From NCBI RefSeq assembly GCF_014522265.1, contig NZ_CP017024.1, positions 2,384,001 to 2,448,000 on the forward strand: DNA of 64,000 nucleotides, written 5' to 3'. The notes under the pieces are model-generated. The model worked only from the letters and a program-made list of their open reading frames with translations, had not been told where the DNA came from and did not search any database. Each line of letters opens with the position of its first letter. Positions within the stretch are counted from its first letter, which is position 1. The translations under genes were made by a program, and so were the position numbers. Positions 38,656 through 50,418 of this stretch are shown one piece after another. This DNA is from Pseudomonas oryzihabitans (GTDB lineage: Bacteria; Pseudomonadota; Gammaproteobacteria; Pseudomonadales; Pseudomonadaceae).

Positions 38656-39021
38656 TCAGGGCGTGCCCAATGCCGCCAGCTCGCGCTCCAGCAGGGTCTC
38701 GTCGCCCAGGTTCAGCTCCACCAGGCGGCGCAGGTGGCTGATGGAATCCAGGTCGATCTGGCGGCAGGCGAAGGCCAGCTGCTCGGGAGTTTCCCGCACC
38801 AGCTCCACGCCCATGGTCACCTGGGCCTCATCGTTCAGCAGGACGCGCAGTTCATAGGTGGCGCTTGGCTGGGCCGACCAGTCGGCGGGCCGCGCCAGCA
38901 GCACGCCCTTGAGCGAGATGTCGTCGACGGGCGCTGCCCACTGGTGCTCACCCTGGTGCAACTGCGCAGGGGCATCGAAGGTGAAGCGGGTAAAGCGGCG
39001 ACGCTCGTTGGTGTCGTTCAT
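38656..39021 (-). CDS. mapZ: PilZ-domain c-di-GMP receptor MapZ
   Basis: The 121-residue single PilZ domain carries both c-di-GMP binding motifs, RRRFTRF near residue 6 and DDISLKG near 36. The C-terminal helix ISHLRRLVELNLGDETLLER is nearly that of Pseudomonas aeruginosa PA4608 as I recall it, the protein named MapZ, which binds the chemotaxis methyltransferase CheR when loaded with c-di-GMP and so alters flagellar switching. I choose the ATG at 39021 (MNDTNERRRF). As in P. aeruginosa it is near radA. It lies at the end of a convergent gap filled with repeats. Confidence 0.88.
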   Translation of the reverse strand: MNDTNERRRFTRFTFDAPAQLHQGEHQWAAPVDDISLKGVLLARPADWSAQPSATYELRVLLNDEAQVTMGVELVRETPEQLAFACRQIDLDSISHLRRLVELNLGDETLLERELAALGTP

Positions 39022-39165
39022 GGAAAGGCTTCCTGAGGTTTCCTGATCACTGTAGACGACCGTGGCCGTCCCGTATCGACTGCGCCTGGAAGGGTAGCCG
39101 GCTGCGGCCAGCGGAGCCACAGCGAGAGGGCTCATTGGTCGCCAGGATGCGAGCAGTGGCCTTGG

Positions 39166-39804
39166 TCAGACGCTGGACGTGCCCTCGGGGCGCCAGCCGT
39201 ACTCGCGTGCATGGCGGACCAGGTCGGCCGGCTTCTGGATGTCCAGCTTGCGGCGGATGCTCAGGCGATGGGTCTCCACCGTGCGCACGCTGAGCCCCAG
39301 TTGCTGGGCCATGGTCTTGTTGTTGAGACCCTGGGCCATCAGCAGCAACACCTGGCGTTCCCGCGGCGTGAGGTCGCCCTCGCTGGCGCCCCCTTCGCCC
39401 AGGCGGGCGGCGATGGCGCTGCTGTAGAAGCGGCCGCCGACCGCCAGGGCTTCCACCGCAGCGATGATCTCCTCCGAGGGTGCATCCTTGAGTACATAGC
39501 CGGCCGCGCCAACCCGCAGCGAGGTGCTTACGTACTCGCGATTGTCGTACATGCTCAGGATCAGTACCCGGGCGCGGGGTGCGCGCTCGGCGATCAGGGC
39601 GGTCAGCTCCAGGCCATTGATGTCCTTGAGGCCGATGTCCACCAGCAGGATGTCCGGATCGAGGCGCGCCAGCAGGTCGAGGGCCTCCGCGCCGCTGCCG
39701 GCCTCGCCGACCACGACGAAGCGCTCGATGGTTCCCAGCAGCGCCCGCACGCCGGCGCGGACCAGGGCATGGTCGTCGACCAGGAGGATGCGGATGGGCG
39801 TCAT
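39166..39804 (-). CDS. NarL/LuxR-family response regulator
   Basis: The 212-residue regulator has a receiver domain (D10 D11, phosphoacceptor Asp56 in LLVDIGLKD, Lys in VLKDAPSEE) and a GerE helix-turn-helix (about 147-205, LTPRERQVLLLMAQGLNNKTMAQQLG read across two segments). It starts with an ATG that overlaps the stop of the upstream kinase gene, so the pair is translationally coupled. The two genes are divergent from cstA, their likely target. A repeated CTACGTAG palindrome in the shared promoter region is a candidate binding site. Confidence 0.92.
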   Translation of the reverse strand: MTPIRILLVDDHALVRAGVRALLGTIERFVVVGEAGSGAEALDLLARLDPDILLVDIGLKDINGLELTALIAERAPRARVLILSMYDNREYVSTSLRVGAAGYVLKDAPSEEIIAAVEALAVGGRFYSSAIAARLGEGGASEGDLTPRERQVLLLMAQGLNNKTMAQQLGLSVRTVETHRLSIRRKLDIQKPADLVRHAREYGWRPEGTSSV

Positions 39805-41173
39805 GTCGGGCTTTCCTCGTCGGCCGGGAGGTCCGAGCGTAGCAGAACCACGTCGAGGGTCGTGCCGCCGGGTCCGGACTGGATGGCGCAGCGACCCCGA
39901 ACAGCTCCACCCGCTCGCGGATGTTGCGCAGGCCGATGCCGCCGCTGAGGCGCTCCACCTGGCCGGTATCGAAACCGCGGCCGTCGTCGTGCACAGTCAG
40001 GCAGATCCAGCGACCGCGGCGTTGCAGGTCGATGACCACGCGCCGGGCCGCGGCGTGGCGCTCGATGTTGGTCAGCGCCTCCTGGACGATGCGAAACAGG
40101 GCGACGTCCATGTCGCCGCCGGCGGGACTGTCGTCCAGGGTCTGCCGATAGTCCACGTCCAGGCCGCTGCGTTGGCGGAATTCCTCCACCAGCTGGCCGA
40201 GCGCGGCAGGCAGGCCGAGGGTGTCCAGCAGGGAAGGGTGCAGGTCGTGGGAGATGCGGCGGATCTCGCCGATGGCGGCGGCCAGGCGCTGGGTGCCCTC
40301 GCGCAGGGTCTCGCCGGCGTTGGACTTGCCCGCGCCCAGTTCGCGGCTGGCCAGTTCGAACTGGAACTTGATGGACACCAGCAACTGGCTGATGCCGTCG
40401 TGCAACTCGCGTGACAGCCGCGACCTTTCCTCTTCCTGGGAAGTGATGAGTCTCTGGGTCAGCTGCTTGAGCTTGCGATCGGCCAGGCGGTGTTCGCTGA
40501 CGTTGAGCGTCAGGCCACCGGCGAACACCAGCAGCACCGCCACCAGGGCCACCCCGGCGCTGGCCAGCAGGGTGGTGCGGATGCCGGCGGCCACGTCGTG
40601 GCGGACCTGGGCGAGGGCGGCGTCCACGTCGTCCAGGTAGAGGCCGGTGCCCAGCACCCAGCCCCAGCGTTGCAGCTGGGTCACGTAGGCGAGCTTTTCC
40701 GCCATCTGCCCGCTGGAGGGCTTCTGCCAGCCATAGCGCTGGAAGCCATCGCCCTCCCGGGCGCTCCCGAGCAGCGCCTGGATCACCAGCAGGCCGGTAC
40801 CGTCGGTCAGTTGCCAGAGATCCCGGCCGACCAGTTCGGGCTGGCGTGGATGCATGAGATTGCGGCCATGCTGGTCGTAGACGAAGAAATAGCCGTCGCT
40901 GCCGAAGTTCAGACTGGCCAGCAGCGCCAGTACCTTGGCCTTGGTGTCCTCGTCGTCGCGACCGCTGCCGTACAGCGGCTGGATGGCGCTGACGCCCATC
41001 TCCACATAGTTGCGCAACTCGGTCTTCTTGCTGCCGAGGATGCTGTGTTCGAGCAGCCGGGCCTGCTGCTCGCCCAGGCGCTGGCTCTGTTCCAGTACCA
41101 CCAGGCAGACCGCGGCCACCGCCAGCAGCAGGGGCAGCAGTCCGAGGGCAACCATCTTGTATTTGAGCTGCAT
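39801..41173 (-). pseudogene. Cache-domain sensor histidine kinase, frameshifted near its C-terminus
   Basis: The gene encodes an inner-membrane kinase: helix at about 8-28, a periplasmic single-Cache domain (about 35-190, with GYFFVYDQHGRNLMHP and WGWVLGTGLYLDDV), a second helix near 200-222, then HisKA_3 (SRELHDGISQLLVSIKFQFE) and HATPase. Within the last domain, after RNIRERVELFG, the frame is lost at a run of four C on the plus strand (39895-39898). One added base gives ELFGGRCAIQSGPGGTTLDV and a stop that overlaps the response regulator start, making 457 residues. Small single-Cache domains commonly bind short carboxylates; with cstA next door, pyruvate or a related acid is a plausible signal. 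Confidence 0.85.
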
Positions 41174-41195
41174 CGGCACCTGTCCGGACTGCCCT

Positions 41196-41213
41196 CTACG
41201 TAGAACTACGTAG
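41196..41213. promoter_or_regulatory. Doubled CTACGTAG palindrome in the kinase/cstA promoter region
   Basis: CTACGTAG occurs twice, separated by AA (41196-41203 and 41206-41213). Each copy is a perfect palindrome. It lies 23 bp from the kinase start and about 125 bp upstream of cstA, a good position for the NarL-type regulator to activate cstA. Confidence 0.5.
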
Positions 41214-41338
41214 CGGGCCTTGGGTAGTTCTGCGAATTTCGCTGTCGCGTCGAGCCGCCGATAGTAATATGGCTCCGCTGTGGGCTCTCACAATAACAAG
41301 TATCGCCGCGGCCACTGGTGCGCGGCAGGAGAACAAGC

Positions 41339-43396
41339 ATGACCCGAATGGCCAGCCATCTTGCCTGGTTCGCCGTTGCCGTACTGGGCGCCTTCGCGCT
41401 GGGTACCGTGGCGCTGAGTCGAGGCGAAGCGATCAACGCCCTCTGGATCGTGGTCGCCGCCGTGGCGATCTACCTCGTTGCCTACCGCTACTACAGCCTG
41501 TTCATCGCCACCAAGGTGATGGGGCTCGACGCCAAAAGAGCCACGCCCGCCGTCCTCAACAACGACGGCCTGGACTACGTCCCCACCAACAAGCACATCC
41601 TCTTCGGCCACCACTTCGCCGCCATCGCCGGCGCCGGTCCGCTGGTCGGTCCCGTGCTCGCTGCCCAGATGGGCTATCTGCCCGGCACCCTCTGGCTGAT
41701 CGCCGGGGTGGTCTTCGCCGGCGCGGTGCAGGATTTCGTGGTGCTGTTCCTCTCCACCCGCCGCAACGGTCGCTCCCTGGGCGACATGGTGCGCGAGGAG
41801 ATGGGGCGCATCCCCGGCACCATCGCCCTGTTCGGCTGCTTCCTGATCATGATCATCATCCTCGCGGTGCTGGCGCTGATCGTGGTCAAGGCCCTGGCCG
41901 AGAGTCCCTGGGGCATGTTCACGGTGATCGCCACCCTGCCGATCGCCATGTTCATGGGCGTCTACATGAGATACATCCGCCCCGGGCGCATCGGCGAGAT
42001 CTCGCTGGTCGGCGTGGTGCTGCTGCTGGCCTCCATCTGGGCCGGTGGCGTGGTCGCCGCCGATCCGGTGTGGGGTCCGGCCTTCACCTTCACCGGCGTG
42101 CAGATCACCTGGATGCTGATCGGCTACGGCTTCGTCGCCGCGGTGCTGCCGATCTGGCTGGTGCTGGCGCCGCGTGACTACCTGTCCACCTTCCTCAAGA
42201 TCGGCACCATCATCGCCCTGGCCATCGGCATCCTGGTGACCATGCCGACGCTCAAGATGCCGGCCCTGACCCAGTTCGTCGACGGCACCGGTCCGGTGTG
42301 GAAGGGCACCCTGTTCCCCTTCCTGTTCATCACCATCGCCTGCGGCGCGGTGTCCGGCTTCCATGCCCTGATCAGCTCGGGCACCACGCCCAAGCTGATC
42401 GCCAAGGAAACCCACGCCCGCTACATCGGCTACGGCGCCATGCTGATGGAATCCTTCGTCGCCATCATGGCCATGGTCGCCGCCTCGGTGATCGAGCCGG
42501 GCGTCTACTTCGCCATGAACAGCCCGGCCGCCGTGGTCGGTGCCGACGTGGTGTCGGTCGCTGCCAAGATCAGCACCTGGGGCTTCGTGGTAACGCCCGA
42601 GATGCTGCAGGCCACTGCGACCGAGATCGGCGAGCACACCATCCTGGCCCGTGCCGGTGGCGCTCCGACGCTGGCGGTGGGGATCGCCCAGATCATGCAC
42701 AACGTGCTGCCGGGCGAGAACACCATGGCCTTCTGGTACCACTTCGCCATCCTGTTCGAAGCGCTGTTCATCCTCACCGCGGTGGATGCCGGTACCCGCG
42801 CCGGACGCTTCATGCTGCAGGACCTGCTGGGCAGCTTCGTGCCGGCGCTGAAGAAGACCGACTCCTGGACCGCCAACGTCATCGGCACCGCCGGTTGCGT
42901 CGCCCTCTGGGGCTGGCTGCTGTACCAGGGCGTGGTCGATCCGCTGGGCGGCATCAACACCCTCTGGCCGCTGTTCGGCATTTCCAACCAGATGCTCGCC
43001 GGTATCGCCCTGATGCTGGGCTCGGTGGTCCTGATCAAGATGAAGCGCCAGCGCTATGTCTGGGTCACCCTGGTACCGGCCGTCTGGCTGCTGATCTGCA
43101 CCACCACCGCCAGCCTGATCAAGCTGTTCGATTCGAATCCGGCGGTCGGCTTCCTGGCCCTGGCCAAGAAGTACAGCACCGCCATGGCCCAGGGGCAGGT
43201 GATCGCCCCGGCCAAGAGCATGGAACAGATGCAGCACATCGTCTTCAACGCCTACACCAACGCCACCCTGTCGGTGCTGTTCCTGGTGGTGGTGATGAGC
43301 ATCCTGTTCTTTTCCATCAAGGTCGGTCGCGCCGCCCTGGCCAAGCCCGAGCGCAGCGATCGCGAGACCCCCTTCCAGCCGGTAGCGGGTTCCTAA
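41339..43396 (+). CDS. cstA: CstA-family transporter (pyruvate/peptide uptake)
   Basis: The 685-residue inner-membrane protein matches the carbon-starvation CstA/BtsT family, which imports pyruvate and perhaps peptides. About 16-18 hydrophobic segments are present, with the conserved YVPTNKHILFGHHFAAIAGAGP stretch (read from residue 80), ISSGTTPKLIAKE and FWYHFAILFEALFILTAVDAGTRAG in separate conserved blocks. AGGAG lies 12 nt ahead of the ATG at 41339. The YbdD/YjiX gene follows after 12 bp, the usual pairing. Divergent orientation to a Cache kinase and NarL regulator suggests signal-controlled expression, analogous to BtsSR and BtsT in E. coli. Confidence 0.93.
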   Translation: MTRMASHLAWFAVAVLGAFALGTVALSRGEAINALWIVVAAVAIYLVAYRYYSLFIATKVMGLDAKRATPAVLNNDGLDYVPTNKHILFGHHFAAIAGAGPLVGPVLAAQMGYLPGTLWLIAGVVFAGAVQDFVVLFLSTRRNGRSLGDMVREEMGRIPGTIALFGCFLIMIIILAVLALIVVKALAESPWGMFTVIATLPIAMFMGVYMRYIRPGRIGEISLVGVVLLLASIWAGGVVAADPVWGPAFTFTGVQITWMLIGYGFVAAVLPIWLVLAPRDYLSTFLKIGTIIALAIGILVTMPTLKMPALTQFVDGTGPVWKGTLFPFLFITIACGAVSGFHALISSGTTPKLIAKETHARYIGYGAMLMESFVAIMAMVAASVIEPGVYFAMNSPAAVVGADVVSVAAKISTWGFVVTPEMLQATATEIGEHTILARAGGAPTLAVGIAQIMHNVLPGENTMAFWYHFAILFEALFILTAVDAGTRAGRFMLQDLLGSFVPALKKTDSWTANVIGTAGCVALWGWLLYQGVVDPLGGINTLWPLFGISNQMLAGIALMLGSVVLIKMKRQRYVWVTLVPAVWLLICTTTASLIKLFDSNPAVGFLALAKKYSTAMAQGQVIAPAKSMEQMQHIVFNAYTNATLSVLFLVVVMSILFFSIKVGRAALAKPERSDRETPFQPVAGS

Positions 43397-43408
43397 AGGA
43401 GCACTCTC

Positions 43409-43612
43409 ATGTTCAATGACCTGGGTCGCATGGGCAAATACCTCGGGCAGGCCGCCAAGATGCTGGTGGGCATGCCCGACTACGACACCTATGTCGAGCA
43501 CATGCGCGGCAAGCATCCGGACCAGCCGGTGATGAGCTACGAAGCCTTCTTCCGCGAGCGCCAGGAAGCGCGCTACGGTGGCGGCAAGTCCGGCGCCATA
43601 CGCTGCTGCTGA
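43409..43612 (+). CDS. YbdD/YjiX-family small protein
   Basis: The 67-residue protein shows the family pattern [21 protein letters not shown], then [16 protein letters not shown] and a cysteine pair at the very end. These proteins are always found behind CstA or BtsT-type transporters; at least for some, the partner is needed for transport. AAAGGAGCACTCTC provides the ribosome-binding site. A dispersed repeat starts 13 bp behind the stop. Confidence 0.92.
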   Translation: MFNDLGRMGKYLGQAAKMLVGMPDYDTYVEHMRGKHPDQPVMSYEAFFRERQEARYGGGKSGAIRCC

Positions 43613-43625
43613 CCCAGGGTCTCCA

Positions 43626-43817
43626 TTGGAACCTGTTCATGATCTGCTGCGCGTCGGCCAAACGGCGTTGAAAAGGCCCTGGAAGGCCAGCCCCGTCGGA
43701 ATGCTCATTTACCACTCGTAAACTCGAGCGCGAGTCCGATCCGCTTCCTCAGGCCTTTTCGTGGGGCCGCCTAGGCCTTGCTTGGCTCTAGCTCGCGAGA
43801 TCGTGAGCAGGTTCCAA
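43626..43817 (+). repeat. Dispersed structured intergenic repeat, copy 5 of 5
   Basis: This is the longest copy, with 20-bp arms TTGGAACCTGTTCATGATCT and AGATCGTGAGCAGGTTCCAA that pair with only two mismatches. The internal hairpin ACTCG-AGCG-CGAGT is at 43722-43735. The embedded reading frame ends IYHS and a stop. The element separates ybdD from a terminator hairpin that begins where the repeat ends. Confidence 0.9.
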
Positions 43818-43845
43818 GGCCGGGCTCCATGCCCGGCCTCTTTCT
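43817..43845 (+). terminator. Rho-independent terminator of the cstA-ybdD operon
   Basis: AGGCCGGGC and GCCCGGCCT form a 9-bp stem around TCCAT, followed by CTTTCTG. It overlaps the last base of the dispersed repeat and ends shortly before cobW. Confidence 0.75.
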
Positions 43846-43859
43846 GTCTGGAGTTTTCC

Positions 43860-44852
43860 ATGCGTGAACCTATTCCCGTCACCGTCCTGACCGGCTTTCT
43901 CGGTGCCGGCAAGACCACCCTGCTCAAGCACATCCTGCAGGCCGAGCACGGCCTCAGGATCGCCGTGATCGAAAACGAATTCAGCGCCCTCGACGTCGAC
44001 GGCGAACTGCTCGAAGACGCCGGCGCCGTGCAGCTGATGAAGGTCGCCAACGGCTGCGTCTGCTGCACCGGCAGCAAGGACCTGGCCTATGCCCTGACCG
44101 TGCTGCTGGAGCGGCTGGACAGCGGCGAGCTGGATTTCGAGCGGCTGGTGGTGGAGTGCACGGGTCTCGCCGATCCCGGTCCGGTGGCCCAGACCTTCTT
44201 TACCGACGAGCTCCTGCGCGAGCGCTATCTGCTCGACGGGGTGCTGACCCTGGTGGACGCCGTCCACGCCAGCGAGCAACTGAGCGATCCGCTGCTGCAG
44301 GCGCAGATCGGGTTCGCCGATCGCCTGCTGCTGACCAAGCTCGATCTGGCCGAGCCGGCCGCCGTCGAAGCGCTGGAGAATCGCCTGCAGCGCATCAACC
44401 GCCGCGCGCCGATCCGCCATGTCGACCATGGCCGCATCGACCTGGCCGAGTTGCTGGATATCCGCGGCTTCAACCTGCACGACGAGGACCTGGCGCCACC
44501 GACGCTGTTCCGGCCGCTGCGACCGGTGTCGGAAGCCGTCAGTCTCACCGAGCGCATCCAGTCCATCGCCATCCGCGAGTCGCGCCCCTACGACCAGGAC
44601 AAGATCGGCAAGGTGATGGAGATGCTGCTCGACACCCTCGGCTGCGACCTGCTGCGCTACAAGGGCCTGCTCAACATCGCGGGCGAGGAGCGCCGCCTGC
44701 TGTTCCAGGGCGTGCAGCAGATCTATGCCGCCGACTGGGAGCGCGACTGGACGCCGGACGAGGAGCGCGAAAGCCGCGTGGTGCTGATCGGCATGGACCT
44801 GCCGGAAGAGCGCATCCGCGCCGCCTTCGAGCGGGCGGTGGCCAAGACCTAG
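43860..44852 (+). CDS. CobW/COG0523-family GTPase (metallochaperone, YjiA-like)
   Basis: The 330-residue protein has a G domain with Walker A GFLGAGKTT (residues 12-20), the family-defining metal motif GCVCC (NGCVCCTGSKD, near residue 64), ECTGLADPGP and the TKLD guanine-recognition motif near 160, followed by a CobW_C domain (about 230-325). Such GTPases insert or deliver zinc or another metal to client proteins. The gene is single here, downstream of the cstA locus, so the client is unknown. The start ATG at 43860 follows GGAGTTTTCC. It converges on dciA with only 4 bp between stops. Confidence 0.92.
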   Translation: MREPIPVTVLTGFLGAGKTTLLKHILQAEHGLRIAVIENEFSALDVDGELLEDAGAVQLMKVANGCVCCTGSKDLAYALTVLLERLDSGELDFERLVVECTGLADPGPVAQTFFTDELLRERYLLDGVLTLVDAVHASEQLSDPLLQAQIGFADRLLLTKLDLAEPAAVEALENRLQRINRRAPIRHVDHGRIDLAELLDIRGFNLHDEDLAPPTLFRPLRPVSEAVSLTERIQSIAIRESRPYDQDKIGKVMEMLLDTLGCDLLRYKGLLNIAGEERRLLFQGVQQIYAADWERDWTPDEERESRVVLIGMDLPEERIRAAFERAVAKT

Positions 44853-44856
44853 GGGC

Positions 44857-45315
44857 TTACTCGGTGGCCTGGCCGGTACGACTGGCCAGTCGCTCCAGGG
44901 CCGCCTTGAGCTTGGGGTCGCGGATGCCGGCCGCGACTTCGCGCAGGCTGTCGGCGCCGACCTGACTGACCTGGCGCAATGGCCGGACACGGGTGGCGAC
45001 GCCAGGGTTCGGCTGCATCTTGAATTGCAGGCGCGTCAGCCCGGCGAACTCCGGTGCCTTCTGCAAGAAGCGCAGTAGGCGCGGCTGCTGGTAGCGCAGT
45101 CGCGTCGCCCAGTGGGCGTCGTTGACCACCAGCAACAGCGTGCCCTCGCGCCAGCTGGCCACCCGGCAATGAGGTCGGGCGGCGGGTTGCAGCTGCTCTT
45201 CCAGCAACTGTTGCAGCCGGCCCAGCCGCTCGGCCTCGCGAAACAGCGCCTTGAGCGGTTTGGCCTGGCGCAGCAGGGCGGCGGGAGCGACGGCGGAGAG
45301 GGGGCGAAAGGCCAT
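44857..45315 (-). CDS. dciA: DciA-type DUF721 protein (replicative helicase loading)
   Basis: The 152-residue product has an N-terminal DUF721 domain with LLLVVNDAHWATRLRYQQPRLL spread over residues 58-79 and a variable basic C-terminal region. Proteins of this family (DciA) interact with the replicative helicase DnaB and assist its loading in bacteria that lack DnaC/DnaI. The position back to back with secA is the same in other Pseudomonas as far as I recall. The start at 45315 has no perfect ribosome-binding site in front (AGTCCTGCGC), so a slightly different start is possible. Confidence 0.85.
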   Translation of the reverse strand: MAFRPLSAVAPAALLRQAKPLKALFREAERLGRLQQLLEEQLQPAARPHCRVASWREGTLLLVVNDAHWATRLRYQQPRLLRFLQKAPEFAGLTRLQFKMQPNPGVATRVRPLRQVSQVGADSLREVAAGIRDPKLKAALERLASRTGQATE

Positions 45316-45549
45316 GCGCAGGACTCGCGATGGGCGAAGAGGAGACGCCGATGGTAACAGATCGCTCTGGCGTCCTGGCGGCCAGGGGGCCGTCGTTCTT
45401 TCCTCATCGGCATTTCCGAGTAGAATGCCCGATTACCATCGCGGGACACCGCGGGTTTCAACCCCCGCGCCCAGGCGTCTGGCCAGGCTCTGCAGAGGCC
45501 TTGCCGCCCGTTTCGCTCCCCTCATTCCAGCGGAAGAATTCCAGTCGAT

Positions 45550-48291
<2,742 letters not shown>

Positions 48292-48319
48292 GGGCCGGTC
48301 CGGGCAGCCGCGGCGACGG

Positions 48320-48349
48320 CAACCTGTCGGCATAGGCGCCGACAGGTTG
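48320..48349. terminator. Long hairpin behind secA
   Basis: CAACCTGTCGGC and GCCGACAGGTTG form a 12-bp perfect stem with a 6-base loop 28 bp behind the secA stop. No clear T run follows (TAAACTCC), so it may stabilise the message end or work with the second hairpin at 48424. Confidence 0.6.
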
Positions 48350-48423
48350 TAAACTCCACCCGCTAGGCTGTCTGCGCCCCTTGCCCAGGCTGGGCGAGGC
48401 GAGCGCGGGAAGGCTGCTTTCCA

Positions 48424-48459
48424 CGCCGCGACCGGTTTTCCGCTCGCGGCGTTTCCTTT
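48424..48459 (+). terminator. Rho-independent terminator ahead of argJ
   Basis: CGCCGCGA pairs with TCGCGGCG around CCGGTTTTCCGC, followed by TTTCCTTTTC. It ends 20 bp before the argJ start region and could also attenuate read-through from secA. Confidence 0.65.
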
Positions 48460-48479
48460 TCTTTCACTGGAGTTTTCCC

Positions 48480-49697
48480 ATGGCTGTCGGTCTCGGTCCG
48501 CTCTCCACGCTGCACCCGGTTCCCGGTTTCGAACTCGGTATCGCCTCCGCCGGCATCAAGCGTCCCGGGCGCAAGGATGTGGTGGTGATGCGCTGTGCCG
48601 AAGGCTCCAGCGTGGCCGGGGTCTTCACCCTGAACGCCTTCTGCGCCGCGCCGGTGATCGTCGCCCGCCAGCGCTTTGCCGGTCCCGTGCGCTACCTGCT
48701 GACCAACACCGGTAACGCCAACGCCGGTACCGGGCAGCCCGGTCTGGCCGCGGCCGAGCGCACCACCAAGACCCTGGCTACCCTGGCCAGCGTCGGCGAG
48801 GAGGCGGTGCTGCCGTTCTCCACCGGGGTGATCGGCGAACCGCTGCCCGTGGAGAAGATCGAAGCCGCGCTGCCGGCCGCCCTGGCCGATCTTGCCGAAG
48901 ACAACTGGGCCGCTGCCGCCACCGGCATCATGACCACCGACACCCTGCCCAAGGGCGCCAGCCGCCAGTTCCAGGTGGACGGCATCACCGTTACCGTGAC
49001 CGGTATCAGCAAGGGCGCCGGCATGATCAAGCCGAACATGGCGACCATGCTCGGCTACGTGGCCACCGACGCCAAGGTCGCCCGGGGCCTGCTGCAGGAT
49101 CTGCTGGCCGACGCCGCCAACCGCTCCTTCAACCGCATCACCATCGATGGCGACACCTCCACCAACGACTGCTGCATGCTGGTGGCCACCGGCCAGGCGG
49201 CCATGGCGGAAATCACCCAGCCCAGCGGCGGCGCCTTCGAGCAACTGCGCGAGGCGGTGTTCGCGGTATTCGCCGAACTGGCCCAGGCCATCGTGCGTGA
49301 CGGCGAGGGTGCCACCAAGTTCGTCACCGTGCAGGTAAATGGTGGCGGCAATGCCCAGGAGTGCCTGGACGTCGGCTACGCCGTGGCCCATTCGCCGCTG
49401 ATCAAGACCGCGCTGTTCGCCTCCGATCCCAACTGGGGCCGCATCCTCGCCGCCGTCGGCCGGGCCGGCGTGCCCCAGCTGGATGTCAGCCTGATCGACG
49501 TCTTCCTTGGCGGCGTGCAGATCTGCCAGCAGGGCGGTCGCGCGGCCACCTATACGGAAGAGCAGGGCGCGCGGGTCATGGCCCAGGCCGAGATCGAGAT
49601 CCGCATCGAGCTGGGTCGCGGCAGCCACAGCGAGACCATCTGGACCACCGACCTGTCCCACGACTACGTGAAGATCAACGCCGAGTACCGTACCTGA
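48480..49697 (+). CDS. argJ: Bifunctional glutamate N-acetyltransferase/amino-acid acetyltransferase ArgJ
   Basis: The 405-residue precursor recycles the acetyl group from N-acetylornithine to glutamate in arginine biosynthesis. It self-cleaves at the Ala-Thr bond in PNMATMLGYVATD (near residue 189), freeing the threonine nucleophile of the beta subunit; KGAGMI just before it and the oxyanion-hole TNTGNANAGTG segment near residue 78 are also present. I use the ATG at 48480, which has GGAG 8 nt ahead, rather than the longer open frame. The GST and Nudix genes follow on the same strand. Confidence 0.96.
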   Translation: MAVGLGPLSTLHPVPGFELGIASAGIKRPGRKDVVVMRCAEGSSVAGVFTLNAFCAAPVIVARQRFAGPVRYLLTNTGNANAGTGQPGLAAAERTTKTLATLASVGEEAVLPFSTGVIGEPLPVEKIEAALPAALADLAEDNWAAAATGIMTTDTLPKGASRQFQVDGITVTVTGISKGAGMIKPNMATMLGYVATDAKVARGLLQDLLADAANRSFNRITIDGDTSTNDCCMLVATGQAAMAEITQPSGGAFEQLREAVFAVFAELAQAIVRDGEGATKFVTVQVNGGGNAQECLDVGYAVAHSPLIKTALFASDPNWGRILAAVGRAGVPQLDVSLIDVFLGGVQICQQGGRAATYTEEQGARVMAQAEIEIRIELGRGSHSETIWTTDLSHDYVKINAEYRT

Positions 49698-49779
49698 CGG
49701 CTACCCGACGCCTTGGCGCCCGTTCCGACGGGCGCCTGCGGCGGTCCTCGCGGACCGCATCGTTTCGAGGAATCCCCGC

Positions 49780-50418
49780 ATGTCCCAGCTGCAACTCGTG
49801 ATCGGCAACAAGAATTTCTCCTCCTGGTCGTTGCGGGCCTGGCTGGCCATGGAGCTCAGCGGCGCCGCCTTCGAGGAGGTGTCGATCCCGCTCTATACCC
49901 CCAACAGCCGCGCTCTGCTCAAGGCCCAGTCGCCTACCGGCAAGGTGCCGGTGCTCAAACTGGCCGAGGGCACCATCTGGGATTCCCTGGCCATCGTCGA
50001 GTATCTCGCCGAGGCCTATCCCGATGCCGGGCTGTGGCCGACGGACACCCTGGCCCGCGCCCATGCCCGCGCCCTGTGCGCCGAGATGCACAGTGGCTTC
50101 CTGGCCCTGCGCCGCGAGCTGCCCATGGATCTGCGTCGCCGCCAGCGGCTGAAGTCGACCACCGCCGAGGCGGTGGAAGACATCCAGCGCATCCAGCGCC
50201 TGTGGCGCGAATGCCGCGAGCGCTATGGCCAGCAGGGCCCCTACCTGTTCGGTACGCCGACCATCGCCGATGCCTTCTATGCCCCGGTCGCCAGCCGCTT
50301 CCGCAGCTACGGGGTGGAACTGTCGGCCGAGGCGGCCGCCTATGTCGAAACCATCTACGCCTGGCCGGCCTTCCAGCGCTGGCTGGCGGAGGCTGAAACG
50401 GAGGAGCAGAGCGCATGA
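49780..50418 (+). CDS. Glutathione S-transferase family protein
   Basis: The 212-residue protein has a thioredoxin-like N-terminal domain (about 1-80: LVIGNKNFSSWSLRAWLAME, PTGKVPVLKL with cis-proline, and DSLAIVEYLAE that binds the glutathione gamma-glutamyl group) and an all-helical C-terminal domain. The serine in FSSWS may activate glutathione, as in zeta/beta-like classes. The substrate is unknown. It overlaps the Nudix gene start by four bases, so both are coupled and probably belong to the argJ transcript. Confidence 0.92.
   Translation: MSQLQLVIGNKNFSSWSLRAWLAMELSGAAFEEVSIPLYTPNSRALLKAQSPTGKVPVLKLAEGTIWDSLAIVEYLAEAYPDAGLWPTDTLARAHARALCAEMHSGFLALRRELPMDLRRRQRLKSTTAEAVEDIQRIQRLWRECRERYGQQGPYLFGTPTIADAFYAPVASRFRSYGVELSAEAAAYVETIYAWPAFQRWLAEAETEEQSA

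Noticed and set aside
41288..43516. 742-codon His/Gln/Gly-rich frame opposite cstA
   Set aside because: Low-complexity composition typical of the complement of a membrane-protein gene; cstA is well supported.
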